This document shows positions 22,152 to 35,061 of a stretch of DNA of 64,000 nt, piece after piece. Made by a program: the position numbers and the translations under genes. Position 1 is the first letter of the stretch, and each line of letters opens with the position of its first letter. Source of the DNA: Isoetes taiwanensis (lineage: Eukaryota > Streptophyta > Lycopodiopsida > Isoetales > Isoetaceae); contig JAJEKV010000038.1 in the NCBI GenBank assembly GCA_021234155.1, forward strand, positions 6,256,926 to 6,320,925, written 5' to 3'. The notes below the pieces were generated by a model. That model did not search any database, was not told where the DNA came from, and worked only from the letters and a program-made list of their open reading frames with translations.

Positions 22152-24180
22152 CTGTCCTTCCATATTCGGTATTGCTTTTAAAGACAAGTCATTTACAGGC
22201 ATACAAATAGCATTGACCACTTTCTCTTTCAATCCCAGCTCTATATATTCTTAAATCAACAATTTAAGCTTATCTCAGATGATCAGTACGTGGCAGACAT
22301 TCACCAACTCCAGCAAGTAGAGATACAAATTCAAGCTTCAGCTCCTGATGCTGATCTCAACTTATCTCTAAGGTTCTCAGAAGCAGTAGCAAATCGTCAC
22401 ATACTCCTGGTCATGCATATGAAATTCAATTCTGGACCTGCACCAAGGACCAAGTCTATAATTTTTGCATTGGATCGAGAAAAAAAACAGAGCTCATTGT
22501 CAAGGAAGAATTTTACAATTCAGAGACCACTGGGTAGTAAGTTCTGTTCTCTGTAATTTAGGGATCAAAGGAAAAACACCGATTTAAAACCAAAACAGAC
22601 ATATGTACCTTGTACTCTTCTAATGCCTCCGGATATAGAGGTTCTTGGTTCTACTAGTATGGCATATCCTACTGCTTCTGCATTTGGGCATTTCAATTTG
22701 CTAAAGCTCCATCTCTTCTTTTGTTTTACCTGTCACAAGAAGAAAATTCCCCGTTCAGAACAAACCCAACTCATAGAATTGCAAAATTTTGCTCTTTAAG
22801 AATGTTTCTTAGCTTGATCTTTTCAACTTTTGGGGAATCATCTGTGGATGCCTCTGCTTTGCACGACCTCTCTTCCATCTTAGCGCCACTTTGCAAAACA
22901 AAATAACTTAGGGTTAGGTCTAGGTTACACCTTGCAATAATATTTCTCCGTTATTAACCATAGATTAAAATTTTATTTCAAGGATATTCAAGATTAATGG
23001 CTCCCTTTTCCCTTTTGCCTAGGTTCATCACCAGCCTAAAAGCTGAAAAACTCCTTGTGTTTTTCTTTCGCTTTGGCTTTAACATGACAACACGAAGAAA
23101 ACTCGCAAAGTCCGCAAAAACACAGTGTATTTTCTTTGGTTCAAACATGGCAATGGATGATATTTAAGACGATCAGAGATGCATGCGCTACTATTTTTTG
23201 TGCTATTATGTGCCGATTTGATATTATTTCAAAATCGATCAAATCTAAATCTCTGTTGGAAGGGGAACCAATTTCAACAGACATTTCGCATAATATTAAG
23301 GCCCAGATTCCACTGGTGTCAATTGATGCCTGGAAGTTGTAGATAAACCAATCTTGTTCGAGCATCCAAAATGTATCTTCTTCTCTGTGATTCCACTAAT
23401 GGAGGTATTTGAGCATTGGATTTTGCTTGGGATAAGGATGTGGATGCTATAAAGAGCCGCTTAACTGTCAGGGGATTTCTCTCGTCTTTTTGCAGCAGCA
23501 ACAATTGCCACTCTCTGGATCTTGACACGAATCAGAACAACGGAGTAGATCTTATTGTGGAAGAACTACATTTGCCATAGTGGAATCATACATCTTATTA
23601 TGGTAGATATTTCTTTAAGGCATTTGATGCCACAGAGGTAACTGCGACTTCTGGTATTGGAATCTAGGCCTAATATTTAGCACATCCAAATAACCTATCA
23701 ATATTGACAAAGAATATATTAAATGAATTAATTTCATCCTTATGAAGAGCAATTGGTCATTGGACCCATATGTCTTTCTTAAGCAGCTATGGTGCGATGT
23801 GAAGACATGTGATTTTCAAGACACATTTGAATGCAAACTATATGAAGCTACTGTTTTAAATGATAACATTATAACTGTTATATGTAAGACAACATTTATG
23901 TACATGTATCATGAGATTACATTGAGTTTGAAGATTGGGTATATTATAATCATAACTTTGCCCTATTTGTATCTTGCAAAGAAAAGGCTTAGTTTTAGTT
24001 TGCATTGTTACAAGTTAATACTTAATAGATGAGATATCTTGTATGTTTATTTTTCATTAATAAGTGTTTTTTCGTCCTTCAAGAAGAAGAAAAAAAACTT
24101 TAATCTTGACCAAAATCAAGTTTAGACAAGACTTTGAATCTTAGATCTTATGCAAGAAATAAGACTCTAATTAGCAACCC
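22152..24180. other. unannotated spacer
   Basis: Short ATG frames occur (for example 22290-22556 and 23742-24032) but none has a recognisable domain or upstream support, so no gene is called. Base composition is AT-rich and uniform. Confidence 0.3.
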
Positions 24181-25200
24181 TAGAATTTAGGATCAAGATA
24201 ATTATACCCCGGATTGGTAGATTCTGGAGCAAAATAAATCCGATTTCGGGATCCCGCGCTGTTCTCCACGGGGCCATTTGCGTCAGTCCCTTGGTGGCAG
24301 CCCTGACCACTGTTAGGCTGGTCCAGAGGATCCGAGCCATTGCCTGCTACTGTGGATCTTAGCCGTCCGTTTGTCCCCCGCTCCAGAATCCTCTCAAGGC
24401 ATTCTGGCTCTTGGGAGCACAAACTGGAGAGCCCTTCCGTCGGGATACCGAAACGGGGGATTCCGTCTGCCGATGGTTGCTTTCGTAACTGAACCTGGAC
24501 GACATGGCATCATTGTCAGTCCGTACCTGACAACGGTCTAGGAATTGTTGATCAACTCAGGACCGTCGACGCAGTCCGAGCATCTACGCCGTCCGTGCGG
24601 TGCCCATGATCTGAGATCTCTCCACGACTCTCCCGGGGCATGGTATCTCGCCCCCACGCTGCCTCCCGCCAGGATCCCAGCCTCATGGATTCCGAGGTTG
24701 AGCAACGACAGGCAATCGTGGCCGTCGACTGCCTGGCGACACATCCTGCCCATCCACCGCACGGCCCGGAATCACGGACCTGTGATACCGGAGCACCGTA
24801 TCTGCACAATGAGAGCAAGAGGAATATGTGGCTCCGGGATCACTTACATGCTGGAGAGATCCCGGATGGCAGCCTAGGACAACATGGATCCCTACTTGCG
24901 GGACAGCCATCGTGCTCCTGTCGCCCAGAATCACACATGGGCTGATTTCCGGCGTAGCGATCCTGATGCCTGGCTTTACTGCCGGGATTATGGTTGGTTC
25001 CGGCGGGCTGCCCACGCAGTGATCCCAGCTTCTGGGACCAAGGTAGCAATCTTTGTGCGTAGCTTTATCTCCGGAATCACGTATGGTTGATTCCGGCGGG
25101 CTGCACACTCCCAGTGGTCGATCCCGACATCTAGGACCAAGGTAGCGATCCCGGAATGATCTTGCCCCTCAAACTCGTGAGGATGCATCCACGCCATCCA
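24181..25200. repeat. GC-richer repetitive block
   Basis: Composition changes sharply from the AT-rich left flank. GATCCCGG/CCGGGATC-type words recur throughout. A 93-bp unit beginning tatggttg-ttccggcggg occurs at 24989-25081 and again at 25082-25160, each containing gggaccaaggtagc or taggaccaaggtagc. Overlapping frames on both strands (24180-25197) change with phase and have no domain. Likely an uncharacterised transposable-element remnant. Confidence 0.55.
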
Positions 25201-26080
25201 TATCCAACACGGGTGACAGAATTGGGGTTGTGATTGGTTCGAGTGAATAGTGGCACAAGAGTGGTAAACCCCTACGTCAGGCTGGCCTTCTCTAGAATCG
25301 GTATTGAGGACTGCATCTTGATTGGTTTAGGTGAATAGTGTATGATGACAGTGGAACCAATGGCATGGCATTCTTTCCCGCTCCAACTTACATTGGTGGG
25401 TGGCGATGGAAGCTTTTAGCCTAGGCTAGGCTACCTCACTTTGGCTGGGAAAACAGGAATGGGATCAGCTAACAGCTCCGCCCCCAGCTCTGCATCTCTC
25501 TCTTTCGACGGAAGCATGAGTGCTGATGCAAACAGTACCCTGAGAGCGTCGTGTTACGGTGGGCGACCAAGGTGACATTTCCTCTGTGTTGGGCGACTCC
25601 CCTCTTAGGTCACCAGATAGTTTAGTGTCGTATAATAGACAACAGTTGGATCCCAAGAACATGAAGCATACAGTTGGTTTGACGATATTCTCACGCTTCC
25701 CGAGATCCGCTTAGGTTTTTTCGAGCAACGACTCCTGTCTCTGACTTTTTTCCAACTTAAAACATGCAAGAAATGCCAACTGCGGGAGGAATCCGCATTG
25801 GGTGGAGAGACAATAGAAGAGGGTACTAGCAAGTCAACCGGCATCGTCCCTGCTTAACTGCACTGGTCCAAGACGTCGGTTTAGGGTGGATTGTTAGTAG
25901 CTCTGTGTTCAATTCTGTCATGAAGGTTTTGCAATGCTATGCATGTTTTTGGCCTCACTGGACGACTACCTATGTTGTAACCACTATCTACTTTGTATAA
26001 TGAAATATACCTAGCTGCCATTATTCTTTGTTTCAATTTCTTTAACGTTTGTAAATTCAATCAAAATATTCCAAGATCAT
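25201..26080. other. spacer
   Basis: No supported feature; attggt-tgagtgaatagtg occurs twice (about 25235 and 25323). Confidence 0.3.
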
Positions 26081-26092
26081 TTGCTGTTGTTC

Positions 26093-26232
26093 CCCTTATT
26101 GTGTGGGTGTTGTTGCAAATCGTGCAGAAGCCCAACTCGCACCCCTCACCTGGTTGTATGGGGTGTTGTTGCAAATCGCGCAGAAGCCCAACTCATGCCC
26201 TTCACCTTGTTGTGTGGGTATTGTTGCAAATT
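26093..26232 (+). repeat. 55-56-bp tandem repeat, about 2.5 copies
   Basis: Units beginning tgttgttgcaaat start at 26108 and 26164, with a diverged third at 26219; each full unit contains gcagaagcccaactc. The frames over it are translations of the repeat. Confidence 0.85.
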
Positions 26233-26711
26233 GCTCCGGTTGCAGAACGGGGACTTGCCACGTTGGATTCTGGAATGGTGCATCCTAGCCGCCGGAGATG
26301 GCATACAACGATCAATAGTCCTCCTTGAAATTTGATCCCGTGTGGGCGTATTTGTCGCCGTATATTGTCTTATCCTTTCGACCATTGTTGCGAGTACACA
26401 TGTAGCCAGAAATCCGATAGACGATGCTGAACCATTAGTGCTTCACCAGGCGCTTTGAGGATTCCGGCGTTAGGGTTCTTTCCTCCGTTCCAGCATTAGG
26501 GTCATTTCGTCGTCCTCCTTCTCATTCTTATTTTTCCAGTCTCCCATCTCGCAGAATTGCCTTCCTTTAGATCGATCTTCCTCGCTTGTTGGAAGCGACT
26601 ACTGATCTTCCATTGCCTGGCGCCTTGATCAGAACTCAGTTACAAGGTCAGAAACAGCTCTTTTTGCTCGAATCCTCTTTAGAATTTTTGTCGTAGTCCA
26701 AGACTTAAGGA

Positions 26712-28046
26712 ATGGCGGAAGCCAACGGAGATGACCACCGTAGCTCCAATACTAGCATAAACGAGAATTTCAATACCTCCAACTGCCCGCACATAGATCT
26801 GAATAATCTTGAGACTCAGGTGGGCAGAATTAAGTACGACGATTTCGACGGAAAGTTAGACGTGGAGGTGGAATCCCCAATCTCCCAAAGGAAGTGGAGA
26901 GGCAATGGCCTTTTGGAGCAAGTGGAGGCCCCGAAGAGATTTGCCGGGTTCGACCACTTCTCAGTTGTGGACGCCCCTGGATCTGGAGGGGGATGGGTCA
27001 GTATTTGCAATGGGTGTTGAGGTGTGTGGGCACATAGGTGAGCCCACAGAACAGATTGAAGACATTGAGTACGTTCATGATACCACAGTGAACAAATGGC
27101 TGTGCAAAATTGGTGACTGCACCAGTGCTTAGGTGAAGAGAGGTGATTTTGAGAACCATTGCTGGAAAAAGCACAGCTGCACTAATTGGCAGGTTCCACA
27201 GGCGCCAAAAGGGTGCAGGCCAAACATTGGGAGCTTGCCACCCAAGAAGAAAAGGTGTTACGACACCACTGTTTACGCGACGGCCCGTGATGTTGAGTAT
27301 AAGATAAACCACAACATGAGAAGGAAATTGCAGAGGGCCAGGAGAAGGGCCGAGAAAACTGTGGGGGATCAGATAGACAATGGTTTCCTGGCCCCAAAGG
27401 ACAGGGACGTTTGGATAGAGCGACAGGTTGAGATTAAAAGAAATAAGGAACTGAAGATGCTAGACAGCCGGATGGAAGAGATAAAGAAACGGATAAGCAG
27501 AAACTTTGTTCAATCACCACTACTAAATCGAGATCCGTCTCCAAATGTTGACGAGGGAAAGAGGTCGCTGTGACACTCGGAAAAGATGAACTTATGGAGA
27601 AACCCGTGCCCCCCATGCCCAGGAAGATTTCTAGAGGCACAAAACGAGCAGCACAGATGGCTCCGAACTGCATTATGTATGCCAGCACTTCGCTCTTGGC
27701 TGGCGAAGTTGCTCCTGATCTTGATAGTGGACACAACGTCATGTCCCCTCCTTCGCAATCAATGGTGGTTGGCACGGTCATATTGATACTTTACAGCTAA
27801 AGTTTGTTGCCTACTTTCTTTGATTCCGTCTATGGCTACCAAAGGGGTTTGGAGTCGGGTATGTGGCCCGGCAACAATTCAATCAGCTATCCGGTCATGG
27901 TGACGAGCCCTATTCTAAAGGTGGGCAGGTCCGCATCAGATGCTGAGTTCCATGTATGTGAAGCGGATGCCAAATCCTTCACCACAGTTTCGGACGACTT
28001 TTCTTACGAGGACTGCTACACTAATGGCGAATGCATTGGGTCGTAA
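26712..28046 (+). pseudogene. zinc-finger-like and coiled-coil coding region upstream of Ulp1 domain
   Basis: An ATG at 26712 in good context opens MAEANGDDHRSS. Coding appears to continue in another phase after about 26990, giving CKIGDC, then an in-frame TAG at 27130-27132, then HCWKKHS, a C-x4-C and H-x4-H finger-like arrangement. Next comes a strongly basic stretch (MRRKLQRARRRAEKT, about 27314-27358) and a charged helical region to 27573. Further frames (27570-27800 and 27804-28046) read as low-complexity or unrecognised. I infer these are the N-terminal part of the gene whose protease domain lies at 28.38-28.97 kb, but the link is by position only. Stops and phase changes indicate a pseudogene unless introns remove them. 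Confidence 0.45.
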
Positions 28047-28379
28047 TTGTTGTGAGTGCCCACTATCCATTTTCTCATATGCCTCGATAGTTTGATCACG
28101 TGTTGAATATTGGGCACTAATAGCAGGGCTGTAAGTCACTCTATTCCAATTCAGAGAAGGTATCACCATGTACTCATTCATCCACTTGCATTCGGTCTTT
28201 AATTTTCCTCACTGGTAGCAAGCAGGGATGTCAAGAAGCGTATGATCAATTCTTAAAGCTTATCCCAGATTCTCTGTTCGCGAATGCCAGTTGGACACTA
28301 GCGGATTCTCTGTGAGCTTCAGGTAATTGAAATGTTCATATGCTCTTGCCTTTGCACCCTAAACCTTTGTTTCTTGTGA

Positions 28380-28971
28380 TTTCTCATGGCAATGATTATT
28401 TTGTTAGTGGACACTGGAGCCTGTTCATTCTTGTTGCAGATTAGGATGCTTGCCGTAAATTAGGGCATCTGTATCCGTCTATACTGCACGTTGATTCTTA
28501 CCAGGGCTTGCATGCATCCATAAGAGGGTTTATTACCGTGTAAGGCTAACAACCCTAGATTGACACCAGTTTGCTTTATTCAATTTGTGCTTGAAATGTA
28601 GCTGCTTGCTCTCCATAAGTTCATCAGCGATGTTTTGAAAAGGTGGAGACATGAAGAGGCGGCTCTCCATAATGTCTCCTGTGTCGTCCTCGATGTTCCC
28701 CAACAAGAGAATGGGATGGTCTGTGGCATATACGTCATAAACTTCTTGAAGAAGTTCATTGCGGACATACAGAACAAGGTACATGAAAATGTAAGCTAGT
28801 AGTTCACACTGTCCATGCGCAGCTATTATTTTTCTTTCACAAAGTTCATTGAACACCAAAGTCATCCACAAGTTGTTTTTGGCATGGACTGGTTCACTAA
28901 GCAGGACATCGCAATCCTCAGGTCCAGCTTCCCGGTCCTTTTACAAAAGCTAAATGATTGCATGCTCTAGA
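28380..28971 (+). pseudogene. Ulp1/SENP-type (C48) cysteine protease domain
   Basis: The catalytic elements of the family appear in order. GHWSLFIL holds the His (codon 28412-28414). ILHVDS holds the Asp (codon 28493-28495, same frame). VPQQENGMVCGIYVINF holds the oxyanion Gln and the Cys (codon 28722-28724). The tail DWFTKQDIAILR (about 28880-28915) fits the C-terminal helix. One TAG lies between His and Asp (about 28439), and the Cys segment is in another phase, so either an intron or a frameshift lies at 28500-28610. Family members cleave SUMO or similar modifiers, and plant transposons often carry such domains. The opposite-strand frame at 28533-28871 is a shadow. Confidence 0.75.
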
Positions 28972-31900
28972 AGCATCCGACCTTCTATCTCCCTGAGGCC
29001 AGGTCTGGTCCACGGACTCGATTCCTGACCAATGGCCCATAGTGATGCTCAAAATTTTTCATCCCCTCTTGACTGTAACTGTTATGGCAAAGAACATGCG
29101 TTAAACATTTCATTATCTCTTTCATTATTTCCTGTATTTTGATTCAAATATTTTTATTTATTTATTTCACTTGTTTTCTCTTCTTGTTGGCCCTTTCCTC
29201 GCTTGTTTAGGTATGGTAGGCTAAAGGGTCGATATAATCAAAGATAAACTAGGCTAGGTATACAATACAAGACATAATGCCAATTTGCATCTCATAGCAT
29301 GACGCCAATTTCGGCGTCAGAGCATGACAAAACATGACAGAGGACACAACAAGAACCCCAACAAGAAATTGAAGAAATTAACGGGAATCATCATGTCGGA
29401 TAATTAATGACAAAACACGATGCAATTGAGAGCCAGATTCCATCGCTGTCGGATGGGACATTCCTATCCAGAGCCTGCGGCGACCAGACTCCGCAAATAA
29501 ATATAGAATCCTCCCCCTTTTTTCGGGCGTCCCACTGCGTGACACGTTGCGTAAATCTGTGTGAAGCTACCTTCATCCGGAATCACTAAATATAAAGTCC
29601 TGCCATCCTCCGATATTTCATTTAATGCTACCAACTGCTCCCAGCTATCCAGTAGATGACAGGCGCCTTGCAATACCCATAGCCGTACGGAACGCGATTC
29701 CCGAATCCAGTATTAGATTCGGATAATTCGGCGATTCCGGAGAGTTGTTAAAAGTGGCATTGGTGTCATAACATCTTCTGGTCGAATACTATTTCTTCTT
29801 TTCAAATGCAACGTCATCATGGACATATTTCAACTGTCCGATCGATCCCTTTCTCTCGTTCCCCTTGTTCTGCGGATGCTCTGTCCTATTCCGGCGCAAG
29901 GTCACGAACCCTAACCAGCCTTTTTGATCTGCGGGTGCGCTGTATTATTCCGGCGCTCGGTCACGAGGACCAAGCCAGCCGCGAGAAACTTGCTGAGAAA
30001 GCGATGGAAAGTGGTCGACCTCTGGTAAGCATAGTTCGCATTGTCCTCGCCTTCCCTTCTATTCTGATTTTTGTTATATGTTCTTGATAAATCTTTGTGT
30101 TCGTGGGCTGTACATTAGAGATTTGCTAAAAGTTCACGTTGCAGATAGGTGCTGCGAATCCTTCATTGTCAGCGTTATTTTTTAGCGTGAATGGCGCGGA
30201 GCTGTTTGTGAACTTGCAAGCATGGCAGATGCGTCAATCTTCTAGGCTTTCGGTGAAATTCCTAGCTCGGGGAGCTTTGAATTCTACTAGACTCACCGCT
30301 GTCATATGAACCTACCACTTCTGCCTTCAATTATAGTTTCAGTGGATGTCTTGCGGACCCACGTCCGACTGATAGTCCCTCCTGGCTTCGGCTTCCCCAG
30401 AATGCACATTCCTGATCCACGATGGGCTGCAAATCTATTAGCTATTATCACGGGGGAGGAGAGGGCAAAACCCGCAGAGCAAGCCTGAAACACCTACAGA
30501 ACACCCGGAACACCTGCAGACCACCTGCCGATCAATAGAGCCGGCGCCATGCCCCGCCCCTCGTGTCCAGTGGGGAGGGTCCTTCACCGCATCTTCTACT
30601 TGGGCTCTGCTTCACCGCTCCAAAGAGCATGAGCACAAAGCGGCGCAGGAAATATAGGCAAGCCGTGATGCCATCACGGTTTATTGTAAGCTTTACTCCT
30701 TTGTAAATGCAGCACAATACTTCTGCATTGTTTGAAATCAATGAATTGGATTGTCGCAGGGAACCGTGTAGCATCTCTCGCTTTATGCTTGGTTCGCGGG
30801 TGTGGGCTGCGAAGTCTGTCTTGGATGGTGGTTTTACTTTTTTTTGTTACCTACTGCATCCCTGCTAATTTTGTAGTCCATGTGCCCATAAGATATGGAT
30901 ACTAAGAGAAGAAGATAATAGAAGAGCTAGAAAATAGACCTAGATATACCCTAGCATGGGGATCAAACCCCTCCAAAAACCCCCTCCAAAATGTTTCTGG
31001 TTTTTTTGTAGTAGAGAAGATAACTGTTCATAACCTTGCTATTATAACCGTTCCTATTACGGCGTAGATTGTGTTGACATGGCACTGCATTGTGTGTTGA
31101 CATGGCACCGAATATGACACATGACTATTAGAGAAATATAATGTTACGTGTGGTGACCTTATCCCTCGTACCCTGCCTATTACAGGGCCCCATTCAGATC
31201 TTCATCCAAACTACATGTTAACCTACGCTCCATAGACTAGCTACATATGGAAAAAACACATTGCAACGTGGTCTAACACATCTTCCGTCTTAACATGTAA
31301 ACGTCCATATCATTTTGTTTAAAACAGTAAACCACCTTGTGGTGCTATCTAAGCGGAGCTACCAATGAACCACAAATCAATCGTTTAAAACATAACTTCA
31401 TCAAACAGTAGTTCGTTCAAACTAGTTCTGAAGCATTGGCTCACTAGAACAGTAGTTTTGAAACAGTTCAAAACATTAAAAGTTTAGACTCAAAACATTG
31501 AAAACTATAGAACGAATATCAATCCAAATCGCCATTCACATAGGCTAGCTTGTATAAACATAGGCTTTCATTACTTTAAGGTGTGTAGGCCGAATTTTAC
31601 AAGGGATGCAGAGTATTTTTGCCAGAAAAACAAGGAGTTGGTCGTCAGAAGCCTACGCAGTGTTGGAAGACCAGTAGGCTTGGCTCCACCTTCCCTTCTG
31701 CACATAAACCTCGATCGAGTTAAAAGTAGTGACGTGCAACAATAAATCAAGAATGCAAGGGATTTAAAACAAGAAACATCTCTTAAAGCAACACACCTTC
31801 GTGCTGGGCCAGTTTGATGCCCTCGTCGATGGATCCCCGCAGCAAGGTGGACACGGATATTCTTTGTCCTCTACTTTTACCGAACAAGAGTGCGAGAATC

Positions 31901-32788
31901 CCCTCTTGCGTGAACACTTCATCGGCGTGGAAAATGGTGTCGCTTTAAGCTGGGCAAACAAGTTCTTGGCCCAGTCCTCTTCGTTTTTGGTGCCCCGGGA
32001 TTCTCGACCCTATTGAAACTGTTATCGGCACCTGAATATAGTTGCTCCCAGCTGCATGTCTCCTGGGAATGGCAACAGCGATGGGCTCAACCTCCTCCGC
32101 AAAAGCCGATTGAAGTCACTCACGGATAGTGTCTAGCCTGCATTCCTGTAGTGCATGCAAGAAGCCCAGTTCTACGAAGAGATGCCCATCAACAATAGCA
32201 ACTGGTGGACAGCCGCCATCGCTACTGATGTTAGTAAGTAATAGGATCGAAATGGAATATACAAAAGCCGCAAATGTTTTCTTTTGGTGATGTCCGACCT
32301 GAACTCTGATTAGTGCCGAATAGCAGATCAAACGTGGCCCCGATTCGATCGCAGAACGAGAGGAAACGCGAACCTGATTAGGGTGGCCTCCCTGATTAGG
32401 CAGGATACGAAGGGAAAAAGGTCGGAATTTGGTCGGAAAAAAGATCAGAAAAAGGATCGGATACGAAAGGATTACATTCGCTTGTGGATACTTCGAGGTC
32501 TTAACTATGGACGTGGCCTCCTGCCATTTGTTGTGCAGAATTTGAGATACGTGGTTGAGCCTGGCAAGCATGCAGTAGTTAATGCTTACAGAATGGGTAC
32601 GAATATCACCGCTAGGCTATTCTAACCATTGAGATCAACCCGCGAAAGGCTGGGATGTGTCTATGGAGATACATACTGTCGTATTCTACACCCTCGACGT
32701 ACCGCCATGGCCCGCCTTTCTTCCATTTTAGGGTTCATCAAGCACTAGCAACCCAATCGCTCTCGCTCATTCTTGCTCTTGCTGAGGA
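28972..32788. other. long stretch without supported genes
   Basis: A 56-bp imperfect direct duplication lies at about 29868-29967 (tctgcgg-tgc, attccggcgc-ggtcacga) inside an exon-like frame (29806-30087) that runs into a consensus donor (GGTAAGC near 30023). AT-rich sequence follows from 30840. Frames near 31801-32016 and 32116-32625 have no domain. No tRNA, rRNA or terminal repeats were recognised. Confidence 0.3.
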
Positions 32789-33343
32789 TTGAGCAGCCGC
32801 CGCATCCCAATTCGGCAACACAACCATGGTCACAGCGACTCCGATCTCGCTGATTCATCCCCTCTGGTCGCCCAATCCACCGACATGCAGGCCCTGCTGG
32901 ATCACCTGAACACCTTGCAGAAGGAGTGGCTTGAGATGAATGTTTCTCATGTGAGGCCAAAGTTTGAGCAGGCCATGGCAAGGCTCCGTGCAAGGGGGTT
33001 GTCTAGACCCCGATCGAAGCACTGGGAACCGGGAACCTTCCCGCAGTACAGGCTCGAATGCCTTAAACATTGCATGGTCAGCTCCATGAGCTTGGCCCAG
33101 ATGCTGGAGGATAAGAACCTTTGGGATGGGAGGCAGGAACTGAAGCCGTATTTGTAGAAGCTACACCAGTCCAACCAAGGCATGCGCGAGGTGCTGGTAG
33201 ACGAGTTCCTTGGAAAAACAGACTTGGAGCCTGACCGCTTGGATGCCATGCTGCATGAAGTTGGTTCAGTGAGTGTTGAAGATTTCACTGTCGAACATGT
33301 TCGAGCATGCAAATGGATGACGCTAGATGAGGTATACCGCTAA
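32789..33343 (+). pseudogene. unrecognised ORF with one internal stop
   Basis: The frame opened at 32789 (nearest ATG upstream not evident; internal Met codons from about 32885) runs 122 codons to a TAG at 33155, then continues open in the same phase for about 60 codons (LHQSNQGMREVLVDEFLG to WMTLDEVYR). The composition is protein-like: charged, with amphipathic helices, and GC above neighbours. No family recognised. It could be a captured gene fragment or part of the nearby MULE. Confidence 0.35.
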
Positions 33344-33646
33344 AAGTTTAGCCTCAGCTACATTCTAGTCTATTGTATTTGGTTGCGTTTTTTGTTTAAT
33401 GAAACACTGCTATTTTTTTTGTGTTGAGACACTGCTTAGATCTTTGTATATCTAATCTTTATAGTCTTTATATATTATACATATCTACACCTCTGGGACT
33501 AGTACCATTACTCCAACTTGATTTCAACAATACAAATACCTAGGTTTTCATTTTAACAATACAATTTGATTTCCAAACGCCAGTCACGTTGTGAAGGTGG
33601 AGAGATGCTATTCTGATAGGTGCTCCTTTCCCTACAAGGAGGGGCT

Positions 33647-35040
33647 TCATTGGTGAGGATTACACTGTTCGTCCATCTCGAACCACTTCCAACTTGTCTT
33701 CCCTCTTGGTCTTCCCCTTCTACCAAGCTCTATCAAGGGCTTGAGCTTGGCCATACTGCTGCTGCAAGCGTCCTCCAGAGCTAGTTCAGGTAGGGCGCAA
33801 GCGTTTTTGTTCTTAGATGCCTTTTTCTCGTCCAATCTTTCTAGCTTGTTGTCAAGTTTTCTCATCATGAAGTCGGTGGCAAGCAAAATATTGGGATCTT
33901 TCGTGGTCTTGCAAATGACTCTGGCAATAGCAGAATGTAGCGACGCACTGACTTTCTCCAAGTTGGTGCATGTCCCATTATCGCCCACATTTACCCCGCC
34001 ATCGTTTAAGAACCTAAGAGCCTCCTCCAGAACAACATCCGTCGATGCTGGCTCGTACAATGGCACACATGGCTCCTCCATTTAATTGGCCCATGGCTTA
34101 AGGTTGTCTAAGACACCCCCTATCGTCCCGCATTGAGTACCCAAGACTTGCAAAATGTCTTGCTCCATGTATGTATCCATCAATTGCAGCACCTTCACCT
34201 GGTGTATGCATATATTTCCTTTGGTACTCCATGGCAATCGCAACAAGCCTAGTGCTTGTGTGCTCCATTCACATAGTACGGGTCGTGGCCCAAAGTCCTC
34301 TGGCTTTGCACCCTCGTCGGGCCCTCCTCAACGTTAATGAATGTAACGGCGCCATTAGGGGTGGTTCTTGCCCTGCAAATGACACACTCTATGATCTGCT
34401 CCTAAGATGTATTGGGCACGAAACCGGCCTCTTTCATGTACTTGAAGGGCATTATGGTTTCCTATGATATTTTACCTTGGGCGCGACAAACAATGAAACA
34501 ATGAATAAGAACCCACCTTGTGTGGGCCAAGTGTGTCTCCACGTCATGCCAGTCGATCCTTCTGCCCCTCAACTGAGACTTTGAAACACCTAGACGCCTT
34601 TTGAGGGCATAGTGATATGCCTCAATAGCTGCGTTCGTCTCCTGGTTCGAGTGATGGTACACTCTAAATGCCAAAACCCACTGACATATGTTTCTCGTCC
34701 ATTCCTTGCTCATGTAAGCCTTCAACTTAGGAAACCTTGTGCCATACTTATTTTTGAATGCATCCAGCTTCTTCTGTGTAGCTTCAATTCTATAGGCTTC
34801 TGCGTACACGCCCCCGTAGTGATTGTCCCCTAGCTTTCCCCTTTCAACACTGCCCAAAACTGCTTCGTCCTGACCAGCATGTAAGCCTACGTGCGGATTG
34901 CCTATCCCATACATAATCGCTCCTAGCTCGGTGAACTTATTTCTGACATCCTTTTCCCTCATGTTCCTCCTCAACAACCACTTTAACCAAGCTCTCCTGA
35001 CGTGCCAAATGCAAATTTGAACAGGCACTCCCAGAAACAC
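33647..35040 (-). pseudogene. MULE transposase, C-terminal half with SWIM finger
   Basis: Minus-strand reading starts after a good splice acceptor (TGCAATGCAG, ending 35041) with VFLGVPVQICIWHVRRAW, the C/H signature of Mutator-like transposases. NAAIEAYHYALKRRLG (about 34600) carries the expected catalytic Glu. Lower coordinates give a SWIM-like finger (ACCDCHG, then after a shift GNICIHQVKVL, about 34180-34260). A C-terminal charged domain follows (33647-34081), ending near RRGRPRGKTSWKW. An in-frame stop and at least one frameshift occur in the SWIM part. The N-terminal D-D portion is absent here; a matching half lies at 45.8-46.8 kb on the same strand. Confidence 0.8.
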
Positions 35041-35061
35041 CTGCATTGCAACATAAAACAA

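Noticed and set aside
28395-28440. Possible aspartic protease motif (LVDTGACSF) on plus strand
   Set aside because: The overlapping frame gives GHWSLFIL followed in frame by ILHVDS, and further on QQENGMVCG, a full set of Ulp1 catalytic elements; the DTGA frame ends within a few codons.
28533-28871. 112-codon minus-strand frame
   Set aside because: It lies opposite the Ulp1 Cys region and shows no motif; a shadow.
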